In this document: in pieces, positions 34,223 to 42,695 of the stretch
Layout: the number at the start of each line of letters is the position of its first letter
Numbering within the stretch: the stretch's first letter is position 1
Origin: Lachnospiraceae bacterium
GTDB taxonomy: Bacteria; Bacillota; Clostridia; Lachnospirales; Lachnospiraceae
Reading direction: 5' to 3'
NCBI GenBank assembly: GCA_022510685.1
Contig: JAFLTA010000018.1
Span: 1 to 48,315 of the forward strand
DNA length: 48,315 bases
Made by a program: the position numbers and the translations under genes
Notes under the pieces: generated by a model
What the model saw: the letters and a program-made list of their open reading frames with translations, nothing else
The model's database searches: none
Told to the model about the DNA's origin: nothing

Positions 34223-35974
34223 ATGAAAAAACGATTGCTATGTGCTTTATTGACAGTATCTTTACTTCTTTCACAGGCAGTATCAACGATGATTTTTTCG
34301 ACCACTACTGCCCGAGCAGAGGGAGAAGAAGAAACCTTTAAGGGCACCAGTCCCTTCACCTCATCAACGTACACCCATGCCGCCAAATTTAACGGCATGA
34401 ACGTGTATCACGGAATTGATGTTTCCTATCACAATGATAATTCCAGTAAATATATTGATTGGAAAAAAGTCGCTGCTGCCGGAGTGGAATATGCCATCAT
34501 CCGTGTGGGCTACCGTGGATATGGCAGTGGAACTCTTGTGGAGGACCCCCGGTATGAGAGGAATATAAAAGGTGCCCTGGAGAACGGCATTGCTGTAGGT
34601 CTCTATTTCTTTACTGAGGCAAAGACTAATAAAGAAGCAAAGGAAGAGGCAGATTTCTGTCTGAAGCTGGCAAAAGATTATGATATAACCCTGCCAATCG
34701 CTTTTGACTACGAGTACCAATATGTAAACGGTAAAAATGTAAGCCGTAAATACGGACTTTCCAAGGCAAAGGCGACATCAAACTGCAGAGTTTTTTGTGA
34801 CACCATTTATGAAGGCGGCTACACACCAATGATTTACGCTAATATCAGCGATTTAACCAACACGATTGACGGAGCTGCACTGGAAAAAGACTATATGGTA
34901 TGGCTGGCAAACTATACTACTAAAACTTCCTATACCGGACTTTACGATATTTGGCAGTACAGCAGTTCCGGTTCTGTAGATGGTATTCCTACCAGGGTAG
35001 ACTGTAATTTCTGGTATTCCGATACAGACATCGGCAATATGAATTTTAACAGCGGGGATTTGAAAGATGCAGAGATTGATTCCATTGCTACACAAACTTA
35101 TACCGGCTCGGAAATCAAACCGACTGTATCTGTCAAACTGAATAAACGTGCACTAAAGCTAAACCGTGATTATACAGTATCTTACTCCGATAACAAGAAG
35201 CCCGGCAAAGCAACCGTTACTATTACGGGCAAGGGCAACATCACAGGAACCCGAAAAAAGACCTTCAAAATCAACCCTAAGGCAGTTTCCAGCCTGAGCG
35301 CTAAATCAGCTACCAAAAAAATAACTCTCACCTGGAAGGGCTCGACAGGCGGTGAAGGTTACGAGATATGGCGTACAAACGTTTACAGTGGCGAGTACAA
35401 AAAAGTAAAAACCATTAAAACTGCTTCTACTAAGAAATTTGCTAATTCCAATCTCGGAAATGATAGAGAGTATTTTTACAAAGTACGGGCATACCGTAAA
35501 GTAGATGGCGTTTACTACTATAGTGCCTTTACAAAGATATCTGCAGGAACCACTCCGGGTGGCAAGGCGTTTATCGCTCCATCCAAGTTGATACTGCTGA
35601 AAAAGCCATCCGCAACCTCCGGAAAACGTGTAACTATTCCGGCTAATGCTACCGCCGTATATCTAGGTCGCACTGTCCTTGCAGACAAAACAAAATTTTA
35701 TCATATACAGTACCTCAAAAACGGAACGGTTTATGATGGTTACTTAGCGAAAATAAAGGGTATTAAGCTGAGGAAGATGAAAACTACGACAGCAAAGACT
35801 GAACTCAAAGCGGATACCACCACATCCTCCAAGACATTGGCAAAAATATCCAAAAAGACACCGATAGCCATTATGAAAACCATTACTGCCAAAAATAAAA
35901 CCTGGTATAAGACCATGTATCTGAAGGGAACGAAAGTGTACACCGGATATGTGTGTGCAGACACATTGGACTAA
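34223..35974 (+). CDS. Secreted GH25 lysozyme with Ig-like/FN3 and SH3-like C-terminus
   Basis: A 583-aa secreted muramidase. The signal peptide is about residues 1-33. The GH25 domain (about 48-260) begins YHGIDVSYHN (Asp) and holds PIAFDYEY (the D-x-E catalytic pair), IYANISDLTN and YDIWQYSSSG. An Ig-like domain follows (about 280-350, VTITGKGNITGTRKKTFKI), an FN3 domain (about 352-440, GEGYEIWRTN), and two SH3-like repeats (about 450-583). It should cut peptidoglycan at N-acetylmuramic acid, for remodelling or competition. ATG 34223 follows TTGGAG; the earlier in-frame ATG has no site. Confidence 0.93.
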   Translation: MKKRLLCALLTVSLLLSQAVSTMIFSTTTARAEGEEETFKGTSPFTSSTYTHAAKFNGMNVYHGIDVSYHNDNSSKYIDWKKVAAAGVEYAIIRVGYRGYGSGTLVEDPRYERNIKGALENGIAVGLYFFTEAKTNKEAKEEADFCLKLAKDYDITLPIAFDYEYQYVNGKNVSRKYGLSKAKATSNCRVFCDTIYEGGYTPMIYANISDLTNTIDGAALEKDYMVWLANYTTKTSYTGLYDIWQYSSSGSVDGIPTRVDCNFWYSDTDIGNMNFNSGDLKDAEIDSIATQTYTGSEIKPTVSVKLNKRALKLNRDYTVSYSDNKKPGKATVTITGKGNITGTRKKTFKINPKAVSSLSAKSATKKITLTWKGSTGGEGYEIWRTNVYSGEYKKVKTIKTASTKKFANSNLGNDREYFYKVRAYRKVDGVYYYSAFTKISAGTTPGGKAFIAPSKLILLKKPSATSGKRVTIPANATAVYLGRTVLADKTKFYHIQYLKNGTVYDGYLAKIKGIKLRKMKTTTAKTELKADTTTSSKTLAKISKKTPIAIMKTITAKNKTWYKTMYLKGTKVYTGYVCADTLD

Positions 35975-36014
35975 AAACAAAAAGTTTTTTCTATAATTAA
36001 GATATTTAAATTTC

Positions 36015-36049
36015 AAAAGGGCAAAGCATATAAAATGCTTTGCCCTTTT
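36015..36049. terminator. Bidirectional terminator (lysozyme / plsC)
   Basis: A perfect AAAAGGGCAAAGCAT / ATGCTTTGCCCTTTT stem with a 5-nt loop. Confidence 0.9.
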
Positions 36050-36082
36050 CCTCATTTTCTATAAGCTTCTTCGTATACTCTG

Positions 36083-36811
36083 CTATACCTCTTTCGCATT
36101 CTCTTTCACTTTCTGAGAGATAATCTGCCGGACTGTTTCGCCCACTCTTTTCTTTTCTGTTTTGTCCATCTGCTCCATATAAACCGGCTCACAGTACTCG
36201 ATGATAACATGTGCTTTATGAACCCAGGGCAAATGCTGCTCCAACGCTGCATCCATATTATTCATTGCCACAGGCACAATCGGACATTTAGACTTATCCG
36301 CCAGTTTGAAGCTTGCTTCATGGAACGGAAGCAGCTCCTCTCCGGTATTCCTCGTACCTTCCGGTGCAATATAAATACTGGTGCCGTTTTTCATTAGCTC
36401 GATGCCTTCTAATATGGTCTTCATTCCCTCACGTATGTTTTCCCTATCCAGAAACAGACAATGCATATAGCGCATCCACGCAGATACCATTGGCATTTTC
36501 GCAATTTCTTTCTTGGAAACAAATGCCGTGGGTATTGGCGCTGTGGAATATCCGACAATCACATCAAAAAAGCTGCGATGATTAAATACGTAAAGTGCCG
36601 GCTGATCCTGCAGGATATTTTCCCTGCCCTTCACAGTGACTTTCACTCCGGCTAAAAACAAGATGCATCGAAAACCACCGACCACAAAAATCTGTGACAT
36701 TCGTACTTTTTTCTTGTCATCAAACTTTCCAATAATAAATCCAATTAAGAACATCGGCAAGCTGACCACCGTATACATGATCAAAAATATCATTATTAAT
36801 ATGGTGCGCAT
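36083..36811 (-). CDS. plsC: 1-acyl-sn-glycerol-3-phosphate acyltransferase
   Basis: A 242-aa membrane-associated acyltransferase that makes phosphatidic acid from lysophosphatidic acid. The family motifs are NHRSFFD (block I, the H-x4-D catalytic pair), FLDRENIREG (block II), and APEGTRNTG (block III), followed by CPIVPVAM (block IV). An N-terminal hydrophobic segment is present (about 3-22). It starts at ATG 36811 after GGGAG. It follows the VanY-type gene by 27 nt on the same strand, so they may be cotranscribed. Confidence 0.93.
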   Translation of the reverse strand: MRTILIMIFLIMYTVVSLPMFLIGFIIGKFDDKKKVRMSQIFVVGGFRCILFLAGVKVTVKGRENILQDQPALYVFNHRSFFDVIVGYSTAPIPTAFVSKKEIAKMPMVSAWMRYMHCLFLDRENIREGMKTILEGIELMKNGTSIYIAPEGTRNTGEELLPFHEASFKLADKSKCPIVPVAMNNMDAALEQHLPWVHKAHVIIEYCEPVYMEQMDKTEKKRVGETVRQIISQKVKENAKEV

Positions 36812-36838
36812 CCTTCTCCCTCTTTTCTTTTGCTCCTT

Positions 36839-37996
36839 TTATGGTTCCACTTCCGCATTACGATTAGGCTCTTTCGTAATTTCCGGCTGACTATCAGGCT
36901 CTGTCGTCACCTCCGGTTCTTTCGTGGGCTTTTGAGTCGGTTTTTGTGTGGCTTTCGGTGTCGATTTCGGTTTTTCTGTCTTCTCCACATCAGGCTCATC
37001 TGTCTTTATCGGTTTTTCCGTCTTCTTCGGTTTTTTCGTTTTTTCCGGTTCCGGTATAGCAGCTTCCGTTTCCTTCGGTTTGGAAGTCTTCACCGGTTTA
37101 TAGGACGGATGTGGTGTCGGTGCAGAGGTCATTTGCGGCTGCTGCGGTGCACCTACATCTGTATCTTTTACCTGCTCCTCCGGTTTTACCTTGTTGTTCA
37201 CTGTAGTTGTCTGATAGTATTCTTCCATGGTCATTTTTTTCTTATGAAGCCTTTTCGCCAAATTTTTCCCTACATAGCGTAAATGCCACGGTTCATAAGA
37301 ATAACCTGTAATATCTTCTTTGCCTTTAGGATAACGAATAATAAACCCATATTTATAACAATTTTTCGCCAGCCACTTTCCCTCTGTGGTATTGCCGAAA
37401 GACTCCTCCAGGGCACATCTTACGGAAGGCGAAGACACATCAATCGTCAATCCCGTCTGATGCTCACTGCTCCCCGGCACTGCAGAAACCTTATTCGCAT
37501 TTACTTCTCCCTTTGTACTCACATTTCTATTGTAAATTTCTTTTTGTCTGCTGTAGGAACGATAGGCTGACACCCCGCGCAGACGTATACCTTCTTCTGT
37601 CGCTGCCGCAAAAAGTTTTTCTAATGCAGTAGCAGCAACCTTCCGCATATAGTTTTTCTCGTAGGTTCCATAAAAGCTAAATGTAATCTTCGGCACCACT
37701 AAATCCGGCGGAATATAATCCTCCGGCAGTAAGTAGTCCCTGTTTACCAACACCGTTACACTCTGGGGATCTGTATCCACCTCAATAATCGGTGCCGGTG
37801 ATTTACCCGGTTTTATAGGCGATTGCACAACCTTGTCCTCCGGACGGTCATTATCATTATAATAATATTCATATTCCAACCTTTGGGTGTCATCCACATT
37901 TTTTGCCGTATGCTTATCAGCATGAAAAACATTCCACCCAATAATGCTTCCAGCCAATGTAGCGATTGCTCCGGCTCTTAATAGTATTTTATTCAT
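36839..37996 (-). CDS. VanY-type D-Ala-D-Ala carboxypeptidase with long charged tail
   Basis: A 385-aa exported protein. One N-terminal transmembrane or signal segment (about 5-22) is followed by a linker and the VanY/M15B metallopeptidase domain (about 120-265): SAYRSYSRQKEIYNRN, SSEHQTGLTIDVSS (zinc ligands His and Asp), and YSYEPWHLRYVGK (Glu and His). The last about 110 residues are Lys/Pro/Thr/Glu-rich with repeated KPTKEPE-like units and no wall anchor. It trims terminal D-Ala from wall stem peptides; vancomycin resistance is not implied. ATG 37996 with AAGGTGA upstream is chosen. Confidence 0.88.
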   Translation of the reverse strand: MNKILLRAGAIATLAGSIIGWNVFHADKHTAKNVDDTQRLEYEYYYNDNDRPEDKVVQSPIKPGKSPAPIIEVDTDPQSVTVLVNRDYLLPEDYIPPDLVVPKITFSFYGTYEKNYMRKVAATALEKLFAAATEEGIRLRGVSAYRSYSRQKEIYNRNVSTKGEVNANKVSAVPGSSEHQTGLTIDVSSPSVRCALEESFGNTTEGKWLAKNCYKYGFIIRYPKGKEDITGYSYEPWHLRYVGKNLAKRLHKKKMTMEEYYQTTTVNNKVKPEEQVKDTDVGAPQQPQMTSAPTPHPSYKPVKTSKPKETEAAIPEPEKTKKPKKTEKPIKTDEPDVEKTEKPKSTPKATQKPTQKPTKEPEVTTEPDSQPEITKEPNRNAEVEP

Positions 37997-38216
37997 AATT
38001 TTCACCTTAGATTTGATTCTGGCTTCAAGAGGCAAAGACCCCGTTTTACCCTTCGAAGATCATATACATCTAATTCCGTTTCAAAAAACCATATACACAA
38101 TTATATGTTATTTTGTCTGAGCAATAATACCATATATTGTGTTTCCACTTCATAGTATAACATATTCTTGAAAAAAATCCATGGCAAATCTTATATATTT
38201 TTAAATTTATTTCGTT

Positions 38217-38245
38217 TTGACACCAAAATCCGAATCGTTTATACT
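38217..38245 (+). promoter_or_regulatory. SigA promoter of ispE
   Basis: A perfect TTGACA (38217-38222), a 17-bp spacer and TATACT (38240-38245), with the start about 25 nt before the ATG. The remainder of 37997-38216 shows no gene. Confidence 0.85.
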
Positions 38246-38274
38246 CAAATTATACTCAAAAACAGAGGTGAACT

Positions 38275-39153
38275 ATGAATCAAATAACAATAAAAGCCCC
38301 GGCAAAAATAAATCTGACATTGGACGTTACCGGACGTCGCGATAACGGCTACCATGATTTGCGTATGATCATGCAGACTATTGATCTATGTGACACACTT
38401 ACTATTTCCCGGGCAGAGCATACCGATACTATCTCATTTTCCATGAATAAAGAACTGCCCGATGGCTGTCCAACAGAAAAAAATCTGGTATACCGGGCTG
38501 CCACAATTCTAAAGGAACAATATGGACTTTCGGGAGGAATGGAGATTTATCTCGAAAAGAACATTCCTGCTGCTGCAGGTCTGGCAGGAGGCAGTAGCGA
38601 CTGTGCCGCTACATTGTCGGGCATAAACACATTGTATGATCTGGGTCTATCCACAGAAGAATTGTGTAAAATAGGGGTCTCCCTTGGTGCCGATGTCCCG
38701 TTTTGCATCCGAAAGGGCACTATGCTTGCCGAGGGTATCGGAGAAATCCTTACACCTCTCACTCCATTGCCACCACTGTGGGTTCTCCTCGTTAAACCTG
38801 ACATTTCCGTCAGCACTGCCTATGTCTATCAACATTTGAACTTGCAGACTCTCACAGAGCATCCCGATACTGAAGCGGTTATCCGTGCCCTAGACTGCCA
38901 TGATGCTGCTGCTGTTGCTCATGGATTGTCGAACGTTCTGGAAACGGTTACAATACCTGAATATCCGGCATTGTCTCAAATCAAAGATTTTTTGGCAGAG
39001 CAGCATGCGGTGGGAGTGCTTATGAGCGGCAGCGGACCTACAACATACGGACTATATCAGGATGAAATTGCCGCAAGAATGGCACTTCGCAATGCAAGAA
39101 ATGCATATCCGGAGTATGATATCATCCTGTGCCAAACAAAACTGCCCGAATGA
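38275..39153 (+). CDS. ispE: 4-diphosphocytidyl-2-C-methyl-D-erythritol kinase
   Basis: A 292-aa GHMP kinase of the MEP pathway, one step before IspF (14539-15084). It begins IKAPAKINLTLDVTGRRDNGYHDL, the substrate-binding motif with Lys and Asp, carries IPAAAGLAGGSSDCAATL as the GHMP phosphate loop, and SLGADVPFCIRKGTMLAEGIGE and VLMSGSGPTTYGL as later motifs. All key residues are present. The start follows AGAGGTGA. It has its own strong promoter; a repeat with 9-bp inverted arms lies just 3' of it. Confidence 0.96.
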   Translation: MNQITIKAPAKINLTLDVTGRRDNGYHDLRMIMQTIDLCDTLTISRAEHTDTISFSMNKELPDGCPTEKNLVYRAATILKEQYGLSGGMEIYLEKNIPAAAGLAGGSSDCAATLSGINTLYDLGLSTEELCKIGVSLGADVPFCIRKGTMLAEGIGEILTPLTPLPPLWVLLVKPDISVSTAYVYQHLNLQTLTEHPDTEAVIRALDCHDAAAVAHGLSNVLETVTIPEYPALSQIKDFLAEQHAVGVLMSGSGPTTYGLYQDEIAARMALRNARNAYPEYDIILCQTKLPE

Positions 39154-39163
39154 TTTTGAGCCT

Positions 39164-39227
39164 AGCATAACGGTACCTATCTGAACCCTGTTTAGCCCCC
39201 GGCTAGAGTAAAAGGGGACGTTATGCT
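39164..39227. repeat. 64-bp element with 9-bp inverted ends, includes diverged dispersed-repeat copy 4
   Basis: Arms AGCATAACG (39164-39172) and CGTTATGCT (39219-39227). The left part, CATAACGGTACCTATCTG (39166-39183), and the following AACCCTGTTT resemble the copy at 14507. No T-run follows, so it is a poor terminator. Confidence 0.45.
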
Positions 39228-39265
39228 TAAAATTCAATTTCTCGTGAATTTTTCGTATATATATG

Positions 39266-39292
39266 TAAATATCTTTTAAAATCTGCCGATAT
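39266..39292 (+). promoter_or_regulatory. Sigma-28 (SigD/FliA) promoter
   Basis: TAAA (39266-39269), a 15-bp spacer and GCCGATAT (39285-39292): an exact match to the Gram-positive SigD consensus. No SigA pair of comparable quality lies here. The leader then forms TGCAGTTC / GAACTGCA (39321-39342) before an AAGGAGG site. Confidence 0.85.
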
Positions 39293-39362
39293 ACTATTTA
39301 CAAGTATACAGTAGAATTAATGCAGTTCAAGGAAGAACTGCACCAGAAAAAGGAGGTTCCCT

Positions 39363-39983
39363 ATGATATCAGCAACAAGCAACAATGTGAATACATATGC
39401 AGCAGCTTCTGCAGCACCGGCAACAAAGGAAGAGGAAAAAGCAGAAGAGAAGAAGAGTGAGGAAGACGAGTCTATTGTTTATGAAAAGAGCACAGACGAA
39501 AAGAAAGCTTCCACGAACCAGATTTACAACAGAGATGCTGTTATCTCCAAACTGAAGGCAGATCAGCAGTCACGTATGGATTCCCTGCAGAGTCTCGTTG
39601 AAAAGCTCTTAAGCAAACAGGGCAGCAAGTTCGATCTGGCAAATGGCAACAATCTGGCAGCATCTTTCCGCGCGGCAGCTATGAATGCGGATGCAAAGAC
39701 CATTCAGGATGCAAGGGATGCCATTTCTGAGGATGGTTACTGGGGTGTAAACCAGACTTCCGACCGCCTGGTAAGCATGGCAATTGCTCTTGCCGGTGGC
39801 GATACGGAAAAAGCTGATGAAATGATGGCTGCTATCGAGAAAGGTTACAAACTGGCAACTAAGGCATGGGGCGAGGATCTCCCATCTATCTGCCAGCAGA
39901 CCATGGATGCAACCAGACAGAAGATGAACGACTGGAAAAACGGCGTAACAACTGCTGCAGACTATTCCAATTATCTGTCCTAA
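39363..39983 (+). CDS. Unknown protein under SigD control
   Basis: A 206-aa soluble protein without signal peptide or membrane segment. Residues 1-60 are low complexity and charged (Ala, Glu, Lys, Ser). The helical body reads KLKADQQSRMDSLQSLVEKLL, then DGYWGVNQTSDRLVSMAIALAG (about 120-140) and ATKAWGEDLPSICQQTMDATRQKM. I recall similar proteins in motile Clostridia but no function. The ideal ribosome binding site, upstream stem-loop and strong terminator suggest high expression. The promoter puts it in the flagellar/chemotaxis regulon. It could be a secreted or structural flagellar accessory; this is inference. Confidence 0.8.
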   Translation: MISATSNNVNTYAAASAAPATKEEEKAEEKKSEEDESIVYEKSTDEKKASTNQIYNRDAVISKLKADQQSRMDSLQSLVEKLLSKQGSKFDLANGNNLAASFRAAAMNADAKTIQDARDAISEDGYWGVNQTSDRLVSMAIALAGGDTEKADEMMAAIEKGYKLATKAWGEDLPSICQQTMDATRQKMNDWKNGVTTAADYSNYLS

Positions 39984-39999
39984 TATATGGGCAGGATTT

Positions 40000-40033
40000 A
40001 ATAGAGCACCGGGAAAACTCCCGGTGCTCTATT
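40000..40033. terminator. Bidirectional terminator
   Basis: A perfect 15-bp stem AATAGAGCACCGGGA / TCCCGGTGCTCTATT around a 4-nt loop, followed by CATTTTAATT; it lies between the SigD gene and the pseudokinase gene. Confidence 0.9.
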
Positions 40034-40112
40034 CATTTTAATTATTTATATCGTTTCGCATTCCGCTATAGCCATATTCACCATTATCTTCTTAGAGCAA
40101 TTGTATCCATCA

Positions 40113-41396
40113 TCACTTTACCTCCAGAAAAAGTCCATAACGGTTAGACACCAAATAAATCCCCTCACCGGGCGCAACCTCTGCAGAACGCCCCCTGCCA
40201 ATCAATCCTCTGGCTGTAAATGTGCCGTTTGCAGACTGGTCCTTCACCAAAAAAACATTCCTGCGGCTATCATAGTGGACAATACAGTGCATACGGCTGA
40301 TATCCTCACCATCCACGCAGATTTGACAATCTTCATTAGAACGACCAATACGAATGTCCCTGTCATTTTCAATCCGCCACTGATGCACTTCCTCCCCGAT
40401 TTTCAAACGAAGATATGGCGCTGTATCTTTAACGCCCTCTGCCGTATTTAAGTCCGCCATAAACTGTGCAATACTTTGAATTCTCTCTTTATGCGCCACA
40501 GCCATGGCTCCGGCAATCATATTGCTGACACTCTCCGATACTGCCCCATTCACATCATGGATAGACGGCAGAACTTCTCCTTTACTGCGGTCAACTGCAG
40601 ATACCGGCACTTTTCCAGTCACCATATAGTAATACGTGGCACCTAATGCATACACATCCGTCCATGCTCCCAGTCCTTCTGTCCCATTATACTGCTCCAA
40701 TGCTGCAAATCCGGCTTTCCGATACCCTGTCGTCCCATGCGCATCCCCCAAGATATACTGCTTCGTCACTTCAAAGTCTATCATTTTTACGGAGCCATCG
40801 TCCAAAATGCGCACAGAGTCCGGACCAATTCCCCGATGCAGCACTCCTAATTTCTGCAAATCCTCTATCGTCAATGCCAGTTTACGGATAATCTGTCCTG
40901 CCGTTTCCGGAGAAAATATCTGCTTGGTACGCTGCATATACTCCACAATAGTTTCCCCGTCCACACATTCACATAATAAATATGCCGTATCATTTCTTTT
41001 TATAAAGTCACCGGTCCGTGCAACGATCGTATCCTCCGTGAAAGTACGCATCAATTTAGCTTCTTTTTCCATCAAGTCAATGCCCTGACAGAAAGTATCC
41101 TCCTTATCAGAGGTCCTAACCTTAACATGACCGTCACCGGAGCGCACTGCCCACATAGTCGGAAAGTATTCTCTCACCATTTGGATTTTTTCCGTGCGCA
41201 AGTCCTGCATAAGATAAGTAATCATCACCTCGTCATGATACAAAACACGACCAATGGCATAATGCTGCGCCAGCACATACCCTTCCGGTAATGCATGATC
41301 CGGGCGATTTTCTTTTTCATATCCACATAACTCACACTTTGTTCCGTTATAACTTCCCTTTTGAAAACAATTCGGACATAAAACCTGTGTTGTCAC
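40113..41396 (-). CDS. Zinc-ribbon / protein pseudokinase / FHA protein
   Basis: A 427-aa soluble protein in three parts. A zinc ribbon (Cys7, Cys10, Cys21, Cys24) opens it. A protein-kinase-like domain (about 38-315) follows, with these changes: the Gly-rich loop is lost (IGRVLYHDEVMITY), the VAIK Lys reads Arg75 (MVREYFP), HRD reads His187-Arg188-Gly189 (LHRGIGPDS), and DFG reads Asp207-Phe-Glu209. An FHA domain (about 345-420) ends it, with RIGRSNEDC, ISRMHC and ANGTF intact. FHA domains bind phosphothreonine. It is the last gene of an operon with a SEDS protein and a cyclophilin. A phospho-dependent scaffold in wall synthesis is plausible. Confidence 0.88.
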   Translation of the reverse strand: MTTQVLCPNCFQKGSYNGTKCELCGYEKENRPDHALPEGYVLAQHYAIGRVLYHDEVMITYLMQDLRTEKIQMVREYFPTMWAVRSGDGHVKVRTSDKEDTFCQGIDLMEKEAKLMRTFTEDTIVARTGDFIKRNDTAYLLCECVDGETIVEYMQRTKQIFSPETAGQIIRKLALTIEDLQKLGVLHRGIGPDSVRILDDGSVKMIDFEVTKQYILGDAHGTTGYRKAGFAALEQYNGTEGLGAWTDVYALGATYYYMVTGKVPVSAVDRSKGEVLPSIHDVNGAVSESVSNMIAGAMAVAHKERIQSIAQFMADLNTAEGVKDTAPYLRLKIGEEVHQWRIENDRDIRIGRSNEDCQICVDGEDISRMHCIVHYDSRRNVFLVKDQSANGTFTARGLIGRGRSAEVAPGEGIYLVSNRYGLFLEVK

Positions 41397-41424
41397 TGTT
41401 TTGTTACCTCCTTCTTATGCACCT

Positions 41425-42669
41425 TTATCTCTGAGCATTTTGCTCCATTTCTTTTTCTAATTGTATCCGTTTACGCTGGACACTTCTTTCCATATGAATC
41501 CTGTCAACTGACAATGCCATTCCCATTTCAATCATCGTAAACAGTACAGCAGAGCCACCATAGCTGATAAACGGCAATGATACACCGGTATTGGGGATAA
41601 TCGTGAGAACTACACCCATATTTATCAGCACCTGCAATGCAATATGAAAAGCAATTCCCAAAGTCAACACTCTGCCAAATGTATTTTCACTTTTTGCCGC
41701 AATCCGCACCAAGTGATACACCAAAAAACCGAACATCGCCAATAATACTGTCGCTCCGACAATACCCAGCTCCTCACAGACAATGGAAAAAATCATGTCG
41801 TTCTGCGCCTCCGGAATTTTCTCTAACTTTTGAATGCTGTTTCCCAAGCCCCGTCCTGTAATCCCCCCGGATGCTACTGCATACAGACCTTGCAACGGTT
41901 GAAATCCGTAACTGTCCGCATATGTTTCCGGTGAAATCCAAGCAAAAATACGCGCATAGCGAAAAGGCTTGCTATCAAGCCAAGCCTGTGTCGGCAGATG
42001 TTGCATCAGATAATTCCTTAGTACCACAACCCCTGCCGCAGCTCCGGCACCAAGTACTATATGCAAAACCGGATGATTCGTCATAACAAAAGTCAGCAGA
42101 TAAGTAATGCCTATCAGAATAATCGCCGAAGACAAATTGTCACTGAGCACGTACACCAACGCTGCAGGAATACCTGTCAAAAGAATCCATACATACAACA
42201 CCATAATGGGAATACGTTGTATCTGCTCCTGATATTTCGTCATGAAAGCAGCGATAGCCACCACCATTGCAATTTTCACAATCTCTGCCACCTGTACTTG
42301 CATGGGACCGACTTTCAGCCATCGTGTCGCACCGTGAGACTCCACTCCCCATGATGTCTTGAGCATAAAAATCATTGCGATTCCCGCGATAAAAATCGGA
42401 ACAGACCACTTACGAAACCAGTTATAGTTCATCCTGCGCACGATAAGCATCGCAATAAAACCCAAAACAACAAAAACTGCCTGTTTTTTGAGCAAATACG
42501 CTGAATCAAATCCATATTCCTTCGTCATGCTGCACCCATAGGCAGATGCACTATATATCATTATCAGTCCAAACGCATTCAACAGGATCAGACAGGCAAT
42601 CACCCGAAAATCCAGACGATCCATCTGACGGATATACGCTGCCAGAGAGCGTTTCATCGACATCTTCAT
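41425..42669 (-). CDS. SEDS family wall polymerase (FtsW/RodA/SpoVE)
   Basis: A 414-aa, ten-helix SEDS protein. Landmarks are LILLNAFGLIMIYSAS in helix 1, GATRWLKVGPMQVQVAEIVKI, the IQKLEKIPEAQNDMIFSIVCEELG loop with the essential Asp, and IIPNTGVSLPFISYGGSAVLFTMIEMG near the end. SEDS proteins polymerise glycan strands from lipid II with a partner class B PBP. None is in this window. FtsW, RodA and SpoVE cannot be told apart securely. The start is uncertain: ATG 42669, ATG 42663 and an upstream TTG at 42693 are possible and none has a strong site. It begins 26 nt after the cyclophilin stop. Confidence 0.9.
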   Translation of the reverse strand: MKMSMKRSLAAYIRQMDRLDFRVIACLILLNAFGLIMIYSASAYGCSMTKEYGFDSAYLLKKQAVFVVLGFIAMLIVRRMNYNWFRKWSVPIFIAGIAMIFMLKTSWGVESHGATRWLKVGPMQVQVAEIVKIAMVVAIAAFMTKYQEQIQRIPIMVLYVWILLTGIPAALVYVLSDNLSSAIILIGITYLLTFVMTNHPVLHIVLGAGAAAGVVVLRNYLMQHLPTQAWLDSKPFRYARIFAWISPETYADSYGFQPLQGLYAVASGGITGRGLGNSIQKLEKIPEAQNDMIFSIVCEELGIVGATVLLAMFGFLVYHLVRIAAKSENTFGRVLTLGIAFHIALQVLINMGVVLTIIPNTGVSLPFISYGGSAVLFTMIEMGMALSVDRIHMERSVQRKRIQLEKEMEQNAQR

Positions 42670-42695
42670 ACCCAACTCATGCCTTTCTAACAAAC

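Noticed and set aside
36830-37282. A 150-aa plus-strand frame very rich in Phe, Arg and Leu
   Set aside because: It is the antisense of the Lys/Pro/Glu/Thr-rich tail of the VanY-type protein; the composition is a by-product of that repeat.
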